The position numbers and the translations under genes are program-made. Below, one piece after another: positions 1-5,064 of a stretch of 6,744 nucleotides of DNA. The notes below the pieces were generated by a model. The model had not been told where the DNA came from. It made no database searches and worked only from the letters and a program-made list of their open reading frames with translations. Source of the DNA: Actinomycetes bacterium (GTDB taxonomy: Bacteria; Actinomycetota; Actinomycetes; Propionibacteriales; Propionibacteriaceae); NCBI GenBank assembly GCA_023387135.1, contig JAEWIK010000249.1, forward strand, positions 1-6,744, in the 5' to 3' direction. Numbering within the stretch: position 1 is the first letter of the stretch; each line of letters opens with the position of its first letter.

Positions 1-169
1 GTCCCGAGAAGAGCGCGAGGTAGAAGCCGCGCGTCCGGTTGTTCAGCCCGGCGTCGCGCACCTCGTGGGCGAGTTCGGTGAAGGAGCGCGTCCGCTCGGC
101 CAGCCGGGCGCGGACCATGTCGTGGCGCGAGAGGCCGGGAGGGGACGGCGCAGTGTCGAGGGCGGTCAT
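1..169 (-). CDS. Probable fatty acid (acyl-CoA) desaturase, N-terminal part only
   Basis: The minus strand opens with an ATG at 169 and stays open to the window edge, giving 56 codons with G/C-rich third positions. The protein begins MTALDTAPSPPG and then has a segment SFTELAHEVRDAGLNN followed by RTRGFYLALFSG. That pattern, a 'F-x-E-L-x-x-x-V-R-x-A-G-L' helix followed by an R-x-G-[FY]-Y turn into a first membrane segment, is what I recognise at the start of actinobacterial membrane fatty acid desaturases. These diiron enzymes introduce double bonds into acyl chains in the cytoplasmic membrane. The catalytic histidine boxes lie beyond the window, so the assignment rests on the N-terminus alone. 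A GGAAAG-like ribosome binding site lies about 11 bases upstream. The gene is transcribed away from csp across a long shared intergenic region. An unrelated membrane protein cannot be excluded. Confidence 0.55.
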   Translation of the reverse strand, partial: MTALDTAPSPPGLSRHDMVRARLAERTRSFTELAHEVRDAGLNNRTRGFYLALFSG

Positions 170-223
170 GGTGGACTCACTTTCCACCGGGTTCTGTGGC
201 GAGAATCCGGATGGAGCCTCCAG

Positions 224-258
224 ACCAGGTACTGGTGCCCAGCGTAGGTGGGCACCGG
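224..258. promoter_or_regulatory. Overlapping inverted repeats upstream of the desaturase
   Basis: Two dyads overlap here. The first is ACCAG-gta-CTGGT at 224-236, a near-palindrome of operator size. The second is GGTGCCCA at 234-241 paired perfectly with TGGGCACC at 249-256 across a 7-base loop, extendable to 232-258 through one G-U wobble. They share bases 234-236 (232-236 if the longer stem forms), so as RNA the two hairpins exclude each other. The element lies 55-89 bases before the desaturase start, so it could be a repressor operator or a leader structure. No T-rich run follows on either strand, which argues against a simple terminator. Confidence 0.4.
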
Positions 259-389
259 CTCAGGCCGTCCCACCAAAGATGCGCACTCTTGCGGGGTCGC
301 CACGCTCGACGCGCCCGCGCGGGCCGCTCGAGCGCAAAGGTCTCTCCGGTTATCCGTCCCGACCTGCTATCGTGAGGTCTTCCGCTCGA

Positions 390-408
390 TCCGCGGGCGC
401 CCCGCGGA
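390..408. repeat. Perfect 7-bp inverted repeat, 5-base loop
   Basis: TCCGCGG at 390-396 pairs with CCGCGGA at 402-408 around the loop GCGCC. The stem is very GC-rich. No T-run follows on either strand. It sits in the middle of the desaturase/csp intergenic region and could be a protein-binding dyad or a transcript hairpin; its role is unknown, and such dyads also arise by chance in GC-rich DNA. Confidence 0.35.
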
Positions 409-541
409 ACTGTGTCAGGCCCAACCGGCCGGGCGCACCACCCTCTGACTCCCACCCGCACGTTCTCCAGTGGGACGTACCGGCCGCCTCGGCCCCGCAC
501 ACGAATCGAATCCCTTCTTGAACCGTTCTTCACTCGACCCG

Positions 542-721
542 TCGGCACCCATCGTGTGGCGACCGGCGTCCGATGACGTGCAGGCAGCCACCCACCAGGG
601 TGAGTTCGCCGGGTTCATCTCCAGCGAGGGCGACGTTCACACTCTCTTCGGCTCCGTCGCACAGTGGCTCGGCGCCTTCATGACCCTGCACGAGGCGCAG
701 GACCACCTGCGCCATCGGCTG
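542..721 (+). other. Coding-like segment (small unknown domain) in frame with csp
   Basis: In the same frame as csp, with no stop between them, these codons read like protein. The key stretch is [20 protein letters not shown], followed by FISSEG, then [16 protein letters not shown]. About 80% of codons end in G or C, against a clearly lower share in the 722-844 stretch that follows. The layout (VW, then a strand, 'GEFAGF', a second strand, 'LGxFxTLxEAxxxL' helix) resembles short orphan proteins of 60-80 residues that I associate with Actinobacteria; this is a pattern impression, not a match I can verify. The open frame runs from a GTG at 470; other starts are TTG 518 and GTG 554, none with a ribosome binding site. 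It may be a small gene that has lost its stop, a fragment, or a real N-terminal extension of the cold shock protein. The 722-844 part encodes an arginine-rich, unstructured linker if translated. Confidence 0.35.
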
Positions 722-827
722 TTTCCGGGCACAAAGCCCGCCGGAATGGTCGATCATTTCCACAACAAGCCTCCGCGGCGGCGCCGTCACCGCGGAAATA
801 CAAGCCGGGACGTACCTGGCGATTACA

Positions 828-837
828 GAAGAAGGAA
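828..837 (+). promoter_or_regulatory. Ribosome binding site of csp
   Basis: AGAAGAAGGA just before the csp start is purine-rich and complementary to the 16S 3' end; GGA at 834-836 is 8 bases from the ATG at 845. It supports independent initiation at 845 rather than translation of csp only as part of a longer open frame. Confidence 0.7.
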
Positions 838-844
838 TACCGAC

Positions 845-1048
845 ATGGCTACTGGCACTGTCAAATGGTTCAACTCCGAGAAGGGCTTCGGCTTCATCGC
901 ACCCGACAACGGCGCCGCTGACGTGTTCGCGCACTTCAGCGCCATCGTGGGCACCGGTCGCCGCGACCTCTTCGAGGGCCAGCAGGTCGAGTTCGACATC
1001 GAGCAGGGCCAGCGCGGTCCCCAGGCCGCGAACATCCGCACTCGCTGA
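845..1048 (+). CDS. csp: Cold shock protein, CspA family
   Basis: This 67-residue protein is a single cold shock domain (OB-fold), the usual family length. CspA-type proteins bind single-stranded RNA and DNA in the cytoplasm, melt mRNA structure and assist translation at low temperature or in growth transitions. RNP1 is visible as KGFGFI (residues 13-18) and RNP2 as VFAHF (27-31). The surface aromatics W8, F9, F15, F17, F28, H30 and F31 are all present. The start [10 protein letters not shown] is canonical and has a ribosome binding site 8 bases upstream. The open frame continues upstream to 470 without a stop, so automatic gene finders might call a 192-residue protein; the canonical start and ribosome binding site favour the short form. 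A long untranslated leader, typical for csp genes, is plausible. A hairpin follows 15 bases after the stop. Family assignment is very secure. Confidence 0.96.
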   Translation: MATGTVKWFNSEKGFGFIAPDNGAADVFAHFSAIVGTGRRDLFEGQQVEFDIEQGQRGPQAANIRTR

Positions 1049-1063
1049 ACCGACTCACCGGCT

Positions 1064-1088
1064 GGGTTCGGCACCTCGGTCCGAGCCC
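1064..1088 (+). terminator. Candidate hairpin terminator after csp
   Basis: GGGTTCGG at 1064-1071 pairs with CCGAGCCC at 1081-1088 around a 9-base loop, with one G-U wobble in an 8-bp stem. It starts 15 bases after the csp stop, the right place for an intrinsic terminator. The following bases contain no real T-run, as is common for actinobacterial hairpins, so termination efficiency is uncertain. Confidence 0.5.
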
Positions 1089-1098
1089 TCGTCCGGTC

Positions 1099-1251
1099 TC
1101 ACGTGGTCACGACCCGGTCCCGATCGGGCCGGATCACTGACAGCTTGACGCTCGGCAGTCTGTCGCAGGCGCTCCGCGCCGACGCGACACCGTCGTCCCC
1201 CACGCCGAGGCGGGTCGCCACGTCGCGACTCGCACGGGTGACGACAACCCG
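1099..1251 (-). pseudogene. Possible remnant of a minus-strand gene (C-terminal end)
   Basis: On the minus strand a stop at 1099-1101 ends a 50-codon open stretch bounded upstream by a stop at 1252-1254. It has no usable ATG, and GTG codons inside it lack ribosome binding sites. Third positions are strongly G/C and the translation looks protein-like: TRASRDVATRLGVGDDG, later ACDRLPSVKLSVIRPDRDR. I do not recognise the family. One frame over, just upstream, the codons read HRMDIVVHDGLSS, which could be the preceding part separated by a frameshift. I infer a decayed gene end, but the compositional signal over 50 codons is modest. No other gene is visible in 1049-1378. Confidence 0.25.
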
Positions 1252-1344
1252 TCATGTACCACGATGTCCATGCGGTGCTGAGTCGTCCCCCCGAACGAGG
1301 TGAGGGACGCCCCACGACACCTCCCGCCCCCAGCGCGGCGGCCA

Positions 1345-1369
1345 GTTCGGCGGCCCGGGTGACGGGTAA
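1345..1369 (+). promoter_or_regulatory. Candidate sigma-B/sigma-F-type promoter for the SDR gene
   Basis: GTTC at 1345-1348 and GGGTAA at 1364-1369 are separated by 15 bases. This resembles the general-stress sigma factor consensus of Gram-positives (GTTT, about 14-17 bases, GGGTAT). A start point about 7 bases downstream would fall at 1376-1377, next to the ATG at 1379, giving a leaderless or near-leaderless mRNA. That would explain why no Shine-Dalgarno sequence precedes this gene. Confidence 0.4.
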
Positions 1370-1378
1370 GCGGACAGC

Positions 1379-2170
1379 ATGAACAGTCAACTCGCCCTCG
1401 TCACGGGCGCATCCAGTGGCATAGGACTCGAACTCGGGCTGCAGTTCGCCGACAACGGGTTCGATCTCATCGTCAACGCCGAGGACGCCGCCATCGAGGC
1501 GGCGGCCGTCGAGTTCCGCGACCACGGCGCGGAAGTCACCGTCGTCCAGGAGGACCTGCGGGACGCCGCCGGCGTGCAGGCGCTCTACGAGGCCGTCAGG
1601 GGCGTCGGACGCCCGCTCGACGCGGCCGCCCTCAACGCCGGGGTCGGCAAGGGCGGAGCCTTCATCGACACGCCGCTGGGCGACCTCCACGAGATCGTGG
1701 CGGTCAACGTGTCCTCGACCATGCACCTCGCGCGACTGCTGCTCGCCGACATGGTGAGCCGTGGCGAGGGACGCCTGCTCTTCACGTCCTCCATAGCCTC
1801 GGAGCTGCCCGGCTCGTACTCGGCGGTGTACAACGCCTCGAAGGCGTTCGTGCAGTCGCTCGCGGAGGCGCTCCAGGCCGAACTCGAGGACACCGAAGTG
1901 ACCATCACGTCACTGATGCCGGGGCCGACCGAGACGAACTTCTTCCATCGCGCCGACATGGACGACACCCTGCTCGGCGAGTCGAAGAAGGACGATCCGG
2001 CGAAGGTCGCCAAGGCGGGCTTCGACGCGCTCATGGCCGGCGAGCGGCGGGTGGTCGCGGCGTCCTTCAAGACCAAGGCCGAGGAAGCCGCCGCCAAGGT
2101 GCTGCCGGCGCGCGCCAAGGCGAAGTTGCACGAGAAGCAGGCCAAACCGAGGGACGCCGGCAAGAGCTGA
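1379..2170 (+). CDS. Short-chain dehydrogenase/reductase (SDR), NAD(P)-dependent
   Basis: This 263-residue protein is a classical SDR, a soluble oxidoreductase that moves hydride between NAD(P)(H) and a carbonyl or alcohol substrate. The dinucleotide-binding motif TGASSGIG is at residues 9-16, NAG at 86-88, and the structural Asn at N110. The catalytic tetrad is completed by S138, Y151 and K155 (YNASK). PG at 181-182 follows the active site as usual. The C-terminal 40 residues are a charged, Lys/Ala-rich tail (FKTKAEEAAAKVLPARAKAK), which I recall from an actinobacterial SDR subgroup with no assigned substrate. The substrate cannot be told from sequence, and fatty-acyl or xenobiotic reduction is only a guess. 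The ATG at 1379 places TGASSGIG at the usual distance from the N-terminus; no ribosome binding site is visible, matching a leaderless promoter. The gene is monocistronic and converges on the repeat-protein gene. Confidence 0.9.
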   Translation: MNSQLALVTGASSGIGLELGLQFADNGFDLIVNAEDAAIEAAAVEFRDHGAEVTVVQEDLRDAAGVQALYEAVRGVGRPLDAAALNAGVGKGGAFIDTPLGDLHEIVAVNVSSTMHLARLLLADMVSRGEGRLLFTSSIASELPGSYSAVYNASKAFVQSLAEALQAELEDTEVTITSLMPGPTETNFFHRADMDDTLLGESKKDDPAKVAKAGFDALMAGERRVVAASFKTKAEEAAAKVLPARAKAKLHEKQAKPRDAGKS

Positions 2171-2183
2171 CCCCGAACAGGGT

Positions 2184-2214
2184 CGAGCCCCGGCGACATC
2201 GTCTCCGGGGCTCG
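2184..2214. terminator. Bidirectional hairpin terminator
   Basis: CGAGCCCCGG at 2184-2193 pairs perfectly with CCGGGGCTCG at 2205-2214, a 10-bp stem. Inside the loop GAC (2195-2197) can pair with GTC (2201-2203), lengthening the stem past one mismatch. It begins 13 bases after the SDR stop, is followed by pyrimidine-rich CTCTGCCTGCTT, and sits between two convergent genes, so it can serve both strands. Confidence 0.8.
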
Positions 2215-2250
2215 CTCTGCCTGCTTCACCGGCAGGCGCTCGGGTGTCGA

Positions 2251-2475
2251 TCAGTCTTCGGGACCGGGGTTCCCGGTGGCTCGGGGCTGGTTCAGCTCGT
2301 CCTCGGGGAACGGGGTCGAGCCAGGATTCCCCACCGACTTCGGCGGGTCGAGCTCGTCCTCGACGTAGTCCGTCGAACCCGGATTGCCGGCCGACCTCGG
2401 CTGGAGTTCGTCCTCGGGCTCGTTCTGGCCGGGATTGCCCACTGACCTGGTCCCCGGGTAGTTCTCGCTTGTCAC
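2251..2475 (-). CDS. Small acidic tandem-repeat protein (GNPG/EDEL repeats), unknown function
   Basis: I do not recognise a family. The GTG start at 2475 is fixed by a strong ribosome binding site (AAGGAG, minus strand, plus-strand bases 2482-2487) with a 6-base gap; the product has 74 residues. After a 9-residue head (MTSENYPGT) it consists of three and a half repeats of the form [RK]-S-[VA]-GNPG-x5-6-EDEL-x1-2-P. GNPG occurs at residues 13-16, 30-33, 49-52 and 68-71 (spacing 17, 19, 19) and EDEL at 21-24, 39-42 and 58-61; the last unit stops at GNPGPED. There is no cysteine, signal peptide or membrane segment. It is acidic, rich in Pro, Gly and Asn, and probably disordered. A basic residue separates each unit. 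Codons vary between units while residues are kept, which suggests selection on protein sequence. It lies 69 bases after the penicillin-binding protein gene on the same strand, but has its own candidate stress-type promoter. A stress-related hydrophilic protein or a multi-core peptide precursor are both only speculation. Confidence 0.8.
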   Translation of the reverse strand: MTSENYPGTRSVGNPGQNEPEDELQPRSAGNPGSTDYVEDELDPPKSVGNPGSTPFPEDELNQPRATGNPGPED

Positions 2476-2515
2476 GATGCACTCCTTTCTTGCCGACTCC
2501 CGTCGACACCCCCCA

Positions 2516-2541
2516 ATACCCACTCGGGGGCGCCGTCGAAC
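2516..2541 (-). promoter_or_regulatory. Candidate sigma-B/sigma-F-type promoter for the repeat-protein gene
   Basis: On the minus strand GTTC (plus bases 2538-2541) is followed after 16 bases by GGGTAT (2516-2521), close to the GTTT-N14/17-GGGTAT pattern of general-stress sigma factors. Transcription would start near 2508, leaving a leader of about 33 bases that contains the strong ribosome binding site. The promoter lies between the stop of the upstream gene and the start of this one, so the small gene can be expressed independently. A GC-rich dyad (2507-2513 with 2526-2532) surrounds the -10 element. Confidence 0.5.
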
Positions 2542-2544
2542 GCC

Positions 2545-4908
2545 TCAACCGCGTCGGCCGCCCTTCTTGCCGTGACCGCGATCCTTCTTCGACGAGCCGC
2601 TCTTCGACTTCGCCTTGTCCTTGTGGCCGTTGGACACCTTGATGGCGATCGCGCTCTGTTTGGGCGCGCGCCCTGACGGGCTGAGCCCCACGATGGTCCC
2701 CTTGCGCGCGCGGGAGTCGACGCTGTCGACGAAGCTGGTGAACCCGGCCGCGGCGAGGATCGCCCGGCAGGTGCCGACGCTCACGCCGTGGCAGCTGGGG
2801 ACCGACTCCCACTCTCCCCGCAGCACCGACTCGGGGGCCGGGTGGAAGAGCGTCCTGTCGTAGTTCTTGATCGCGGCGGCGAAGGCGGGCCGCAACAGCT
2901 TGCGCCCCGCGTCCCCACCCGAGAAGCCGGTGAGGAACGTGTGGGACGCCGGCAGCCGCGTGGAGCGGAGGTAGCTCGGCCTGCCGTCCCAGAACTTCTT
3001 GTACTTCGGATTGCTGTCGTAGGAGATCACGGCACCGGCGGCGAGCTGCGGGGTGTAGCCGATCGTCCAGATCGCCTTGTTGTCGGGCACGGTCCCGGTC
3101 TTGCCCGCCATCTGGACGCCCGGCACCTTGGCGCCCGTCGCCGTCCCGCCGTTGTAGGGACCCTGGAAGATCTCGTTCATCGCGTCGGCGACCCCCGTCG
3201 GCAGGACGCGCTTGCAGTCGGCGCTGGGGACGTCGAGGTTCGTCCCGTCGAGCGTCCTGATCGACTTCAGGATGACCGGCTGGCAGTGCACGCCACGGTT
3301 GCCGAAGGTCGAGTACGCCGAGACCAGCGACAGCGGGGTGACCTCCACGGCCCCGAGCGTGAAGGACGGGATGGAGCCGTACGCCTTCACCAGGTCCATC
3401 CCCATGGACGTCTGGAGCCCGAGCCGCTCCGCCATCTTCACGGCATTGCACACACCGACCGCCTGGATGAGCTGCGCGAAGTAGGTGTTGACCGAATTCT
3501 TGACGCCCGAGAACAGGTTGTTCCTGCCCGACCCGCCGGCGTTGACGACCGTCCACTCCTTCTGTTTGAAGGGGCCTTCGCAGTTCCTGAAGATCTCGCC
3601 GTCGAAGGTCATGCGCTGCTTGGCGTTGTAGACGCCGTAGGCGCCCATGCCCTGTTCGAGCGCAGAGGCGGCGACGAACGCCTTGAAGGTCGAGCCGCCC
3701 TGGTAGCCGTCGGCGCCGCCCATGGCGTGGTTGACCGCGTAGTTGTAGTAGGTCTGTCCGGCCTTCGTGCCCATCTTCGGACGGCTCTGCGCCATCGACA
3801 CTATCTGCCCCGTGCCGGGTTCGAGGATCACGATCACCGAGATCGCCGGATCCTTGGGGCTGATCATCTTCTTGATCGTCTTCTCGGCCTGCCGCTGGGC
3901 CTTCGGGTCGATCTGGGTCTGGATGGTGAGGCCGCCGCGCAGCACCCGCGCCTCGCGCTCGGCGGGGGTGGCGCCCAGGCTCTTGGTCTGCATGAGCGTG
4001 CGCCACGCGTAGTCGCAGATGAACGGGAACTCAGCGTTCTGGCAGCCGAGCTTGAACTTCGTCACCTTCTTGGTGTCGAAGCCCTGCGCCTTGGCGGCGG
4101 TCGCCTGCGCGGGCGTGATGATCTTGAGGTCGAGCATGCGGTTGAGCACGTCGTTGCGGCGCGACAGCGCCACCTGCAGGTGGTCGACAGGGTTGGTCGT
4201 GACGGGGTTCCTCACCAGCCCGGCGAGCATGGCCGCCTGCGCGAGGTTGAGGTCCTTGGCGGAGATGCCGAAGTAGTGGCGCGACGCGGCTTCGACGCCG
4301 TACGCGCCGTCGCCGAAGTAGGACATGTTGAGGTACCGCTCGAGGATCTCGTCCTTGGAGAACTTGCTCTCCAGCGCCATCGCGAACCGCATCTCGCGCA
4401 CCTTGCGGGACACCGTGTTCTCGGTGGCGCGCACCCTGGCGAGGGTGTCCCCCGACTCCTCGGCGTTGCTCACCAGGACGAGCCTCACGTACTGCTGGGT
4501 GATGCTGGAGGCTCCCTGCGTGACCCCTTGAGACGTGCTGACGAGGGCCCTGAGGGTGCCCTGGACGTCGATCGGTCCGTGCTCGTAGAACCTGTGATCC
4601 TCGATCGCCACCATCGCCCTGCGCATGATCGGCGCCACCTTCTCCAGCGGCACCACGACCCGGTTCTCCGCGTAGAAGTAGGTGAGCAGCGAGCCGTCCG
4701 CGTTGAGCAGCTTGGACCGCTGGGACATGGGTGGCGTGGCGAGTTCGACGGGCAGCGTCTTGAGGGCCGCTGCCCCACCGGTGCCCGCGCTGGCGACCAT
4801 GCTGATGGCGGGAATGGCCATCCCAGCCACCAGGGCGCCGCCGAGGCAGGCAACAGCCACGAAGAGGATGAACGAGTAGAGCCGCTTCACCACCCCCATG
4901 TACCCCAT
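2545..4908 (-). CDS. Class A penicillin-binding protein (transglycosylase/transpeptidase) with PASTA domain
   Basis: This 787-residue bifunctional enzyme polymerises lipid II into glycan strands and cross-links peptidoglycan outside the membrane. A membrane anchor spans about residues 10-32. The GT51 glycosyltransferase domain (about 60-245) shows EDHRFYEHGPID with catalytic E103, then QGASSITQQ at 131-139 and RKVREMRFAMALE at 168-180. The transpeptidase domain (about 355-680) has SxxK as S406-TF-K409, SxN as S472-V-N474 and KTG at 603-605. A PASTA domain follows at about 703-762, then a 25-residue Lys/Arg/Gly/Ser tail. Cysteine pairs such as C289/C298 and C706/C714 could form disulfides in the cell wall space. 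Architecture resembles mycobacterial PonA-type proteins, but I do not assign a symbol. The start is uncertain: ATG 4908, ATG 4899 and GTG 4893 or 4890 all precede the anchor and none has a good ribosome binding site. A TACGAT at 4907-4912 could be a -10 for a leaderless start at 4899. Confidence 0.95.
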   Translation of the reverse strand: MGYMGVVKRLYSFILFVAVACLGGALVAGMAIPAISMVASAGTGGAAALKTLPVELATPPMSQRSKLLNADGSLLTYFYAENRVVVPLEKVAPIMRRAMVAIEDHRFYEHGPIDVQGTLRALVSTSQGVTQGASSITQQYVRLVLVSNAEESGDTLARVRATENTVSRKVREMRFAMALESKFSKDEILERYLNMSYFGDGAYGVEAASRHYFGISAKDLNLAQAAMLAGLVRNPVTTNPVDHLQVALSRRNDVLNRMLDLKIITPAQATAAKAQGFDTKKVTKFKLGCQNAEFPFICDYAWRTLMQTKSLGATPAEREARVLRGGLTIQTQIDPKAQRQAEKTIKKMISPKDPAISVIVILEPGTGQIVSMAQSRPKMGTKAGQTYYNYAVNHAMGGADGYQGGSTFKAFVAASALEQGMGAYGVYNAKQRMTFDGEIFRNCEGPFKQKEWTVVNAGGSGRNNLFSGVKNSVNTYFAQLIQAVGVCNAVKMAERLGLQTSMGMDLVKAYGSIPSFTLGAVEVTPLSLVSAYSTFGNRGVHCQPVILKSIRTLDGTNLDVPSADCKRVLPTGVADAMNEIFQGPYNGGTATGAKVPGVQMAGKTGTVPDNKAIWTIGYTPQLAAGAVISYDSNPKYKKFWDGRPSYLRSTRLPASHTFLTGFSGGDAGRKLLRPAFAAAIKNYDRTLFHPAPESVLRGEWESVPSCHGVSVGTCRAILAAAGFTSFVDSVDSRARKGTIVGLSPSGRAPKQSAIAIKVSNGHKDKAKSKSGSSKKDRGHGKKGGRRG

Positions 4909-5064
4909 CGTAGGTTGGAGCGCTAAAGAGGAGGCCACCGACTTAGGGGGGAAACTGCCTATCCCCCGCGCGTAACGCGACGGTGGGCAGGTACGTGCCG
5001 GCGAGCGGGCTCCGAGTAATTGCTGAGCGCGCCGCCGCCCGGTGGGCGCGAACAATGTGGGGCC
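4909..5064. promoter_or_regulatory. Divergent promoter region between PBP and nucleotidyltransferase-like genes
   Basis: These 156 bases separate two divergently transcribed genes and must hold both promoters. Visible structure includes the palindrome CGCGT-A-ACGCG at 4969-4979, a G-run pairing with the C-run at 4963-4967, and GGCA/TGCC arms near 4986-4999. On the plus strand AACAAT at 5051-5056 is spaced like a -10 element for a leaderless start at 5065, but a matching -35 is not evident. On the minus strand TACGAT at 4907-4912 is a possible -10. No single promoter is certain. Confidence 0.45.

Larger units (their letters stand above)
170..541. other. Divergent intergenic region between desaturase and csp
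   Basis: I see no convincing gene in these 372 bases on either strand; the open frames here lack codon bias and recognisable protein sequence. It must carry the desaturase promoter (minus strand) and probably part of the csp control region. A TATCGT at 368-373 could be a -10 element on the plus strand, but no good -35 lies 16-18 bases upstream, so I do not call a promoter. Two strong inverted repeats (224-258 and 390-408) are listed separately. Confidence 0.6.

Noticed and set aside
177..548. 123-codon minus-strand open frame upstream of the desaturase
   Set aside because: Arg/Gly-rich, no recognisable segments, no ribosome binding site; consistent with chance in GC-rich non-coding DNA.
726..761. 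CGGGC-acaaa-GCCCG hairpin and GGAATG/CATTTCC dyad in the csp leader as an RNA thermosensor
   Set aside because: The 5-bp stem and imperfect dyad are weak and do not mask the ribosome binding site; no known thermosensor layout is visible.
1114..1132. Imperfect palindrome around CCCGATCGGG in the csp-SDR interval
   Set aside because: Isolated, far from both starts, and expected at some frequency in GC-rich DNA; no supporting promoter elements nearby.
2507..2532. Dyad CACCCCC/GGGGGCG as an intrinsic terminator of the PBP gene
   Set aside because: Short stem with a wobble, no T-run downstream, and its loop contains the candidate -10 of the next gene, so a promoter reading is preferred.
1910..4006. 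698-codon minus-strand open frame
   Set aside because: It overlaps the SDR and the PBP in another frame, gives Arg/Gly/Pro-rich text without domains, and is a shadow of GC-rich coding sequence.
4894..4903. GGGTAC before the PBP as another stress-type -10
   Set aside because: No GTTN element 14-17 bases upstream, and it falls inside the likely coding start.
2788..4926. 712-codon plus-strand open frame opposite the PBP gene
   Set aside because: It is antisense to a gene with every catalytic motif in place; its His/Arg/Val-rich composition is typical of antisense shadows.
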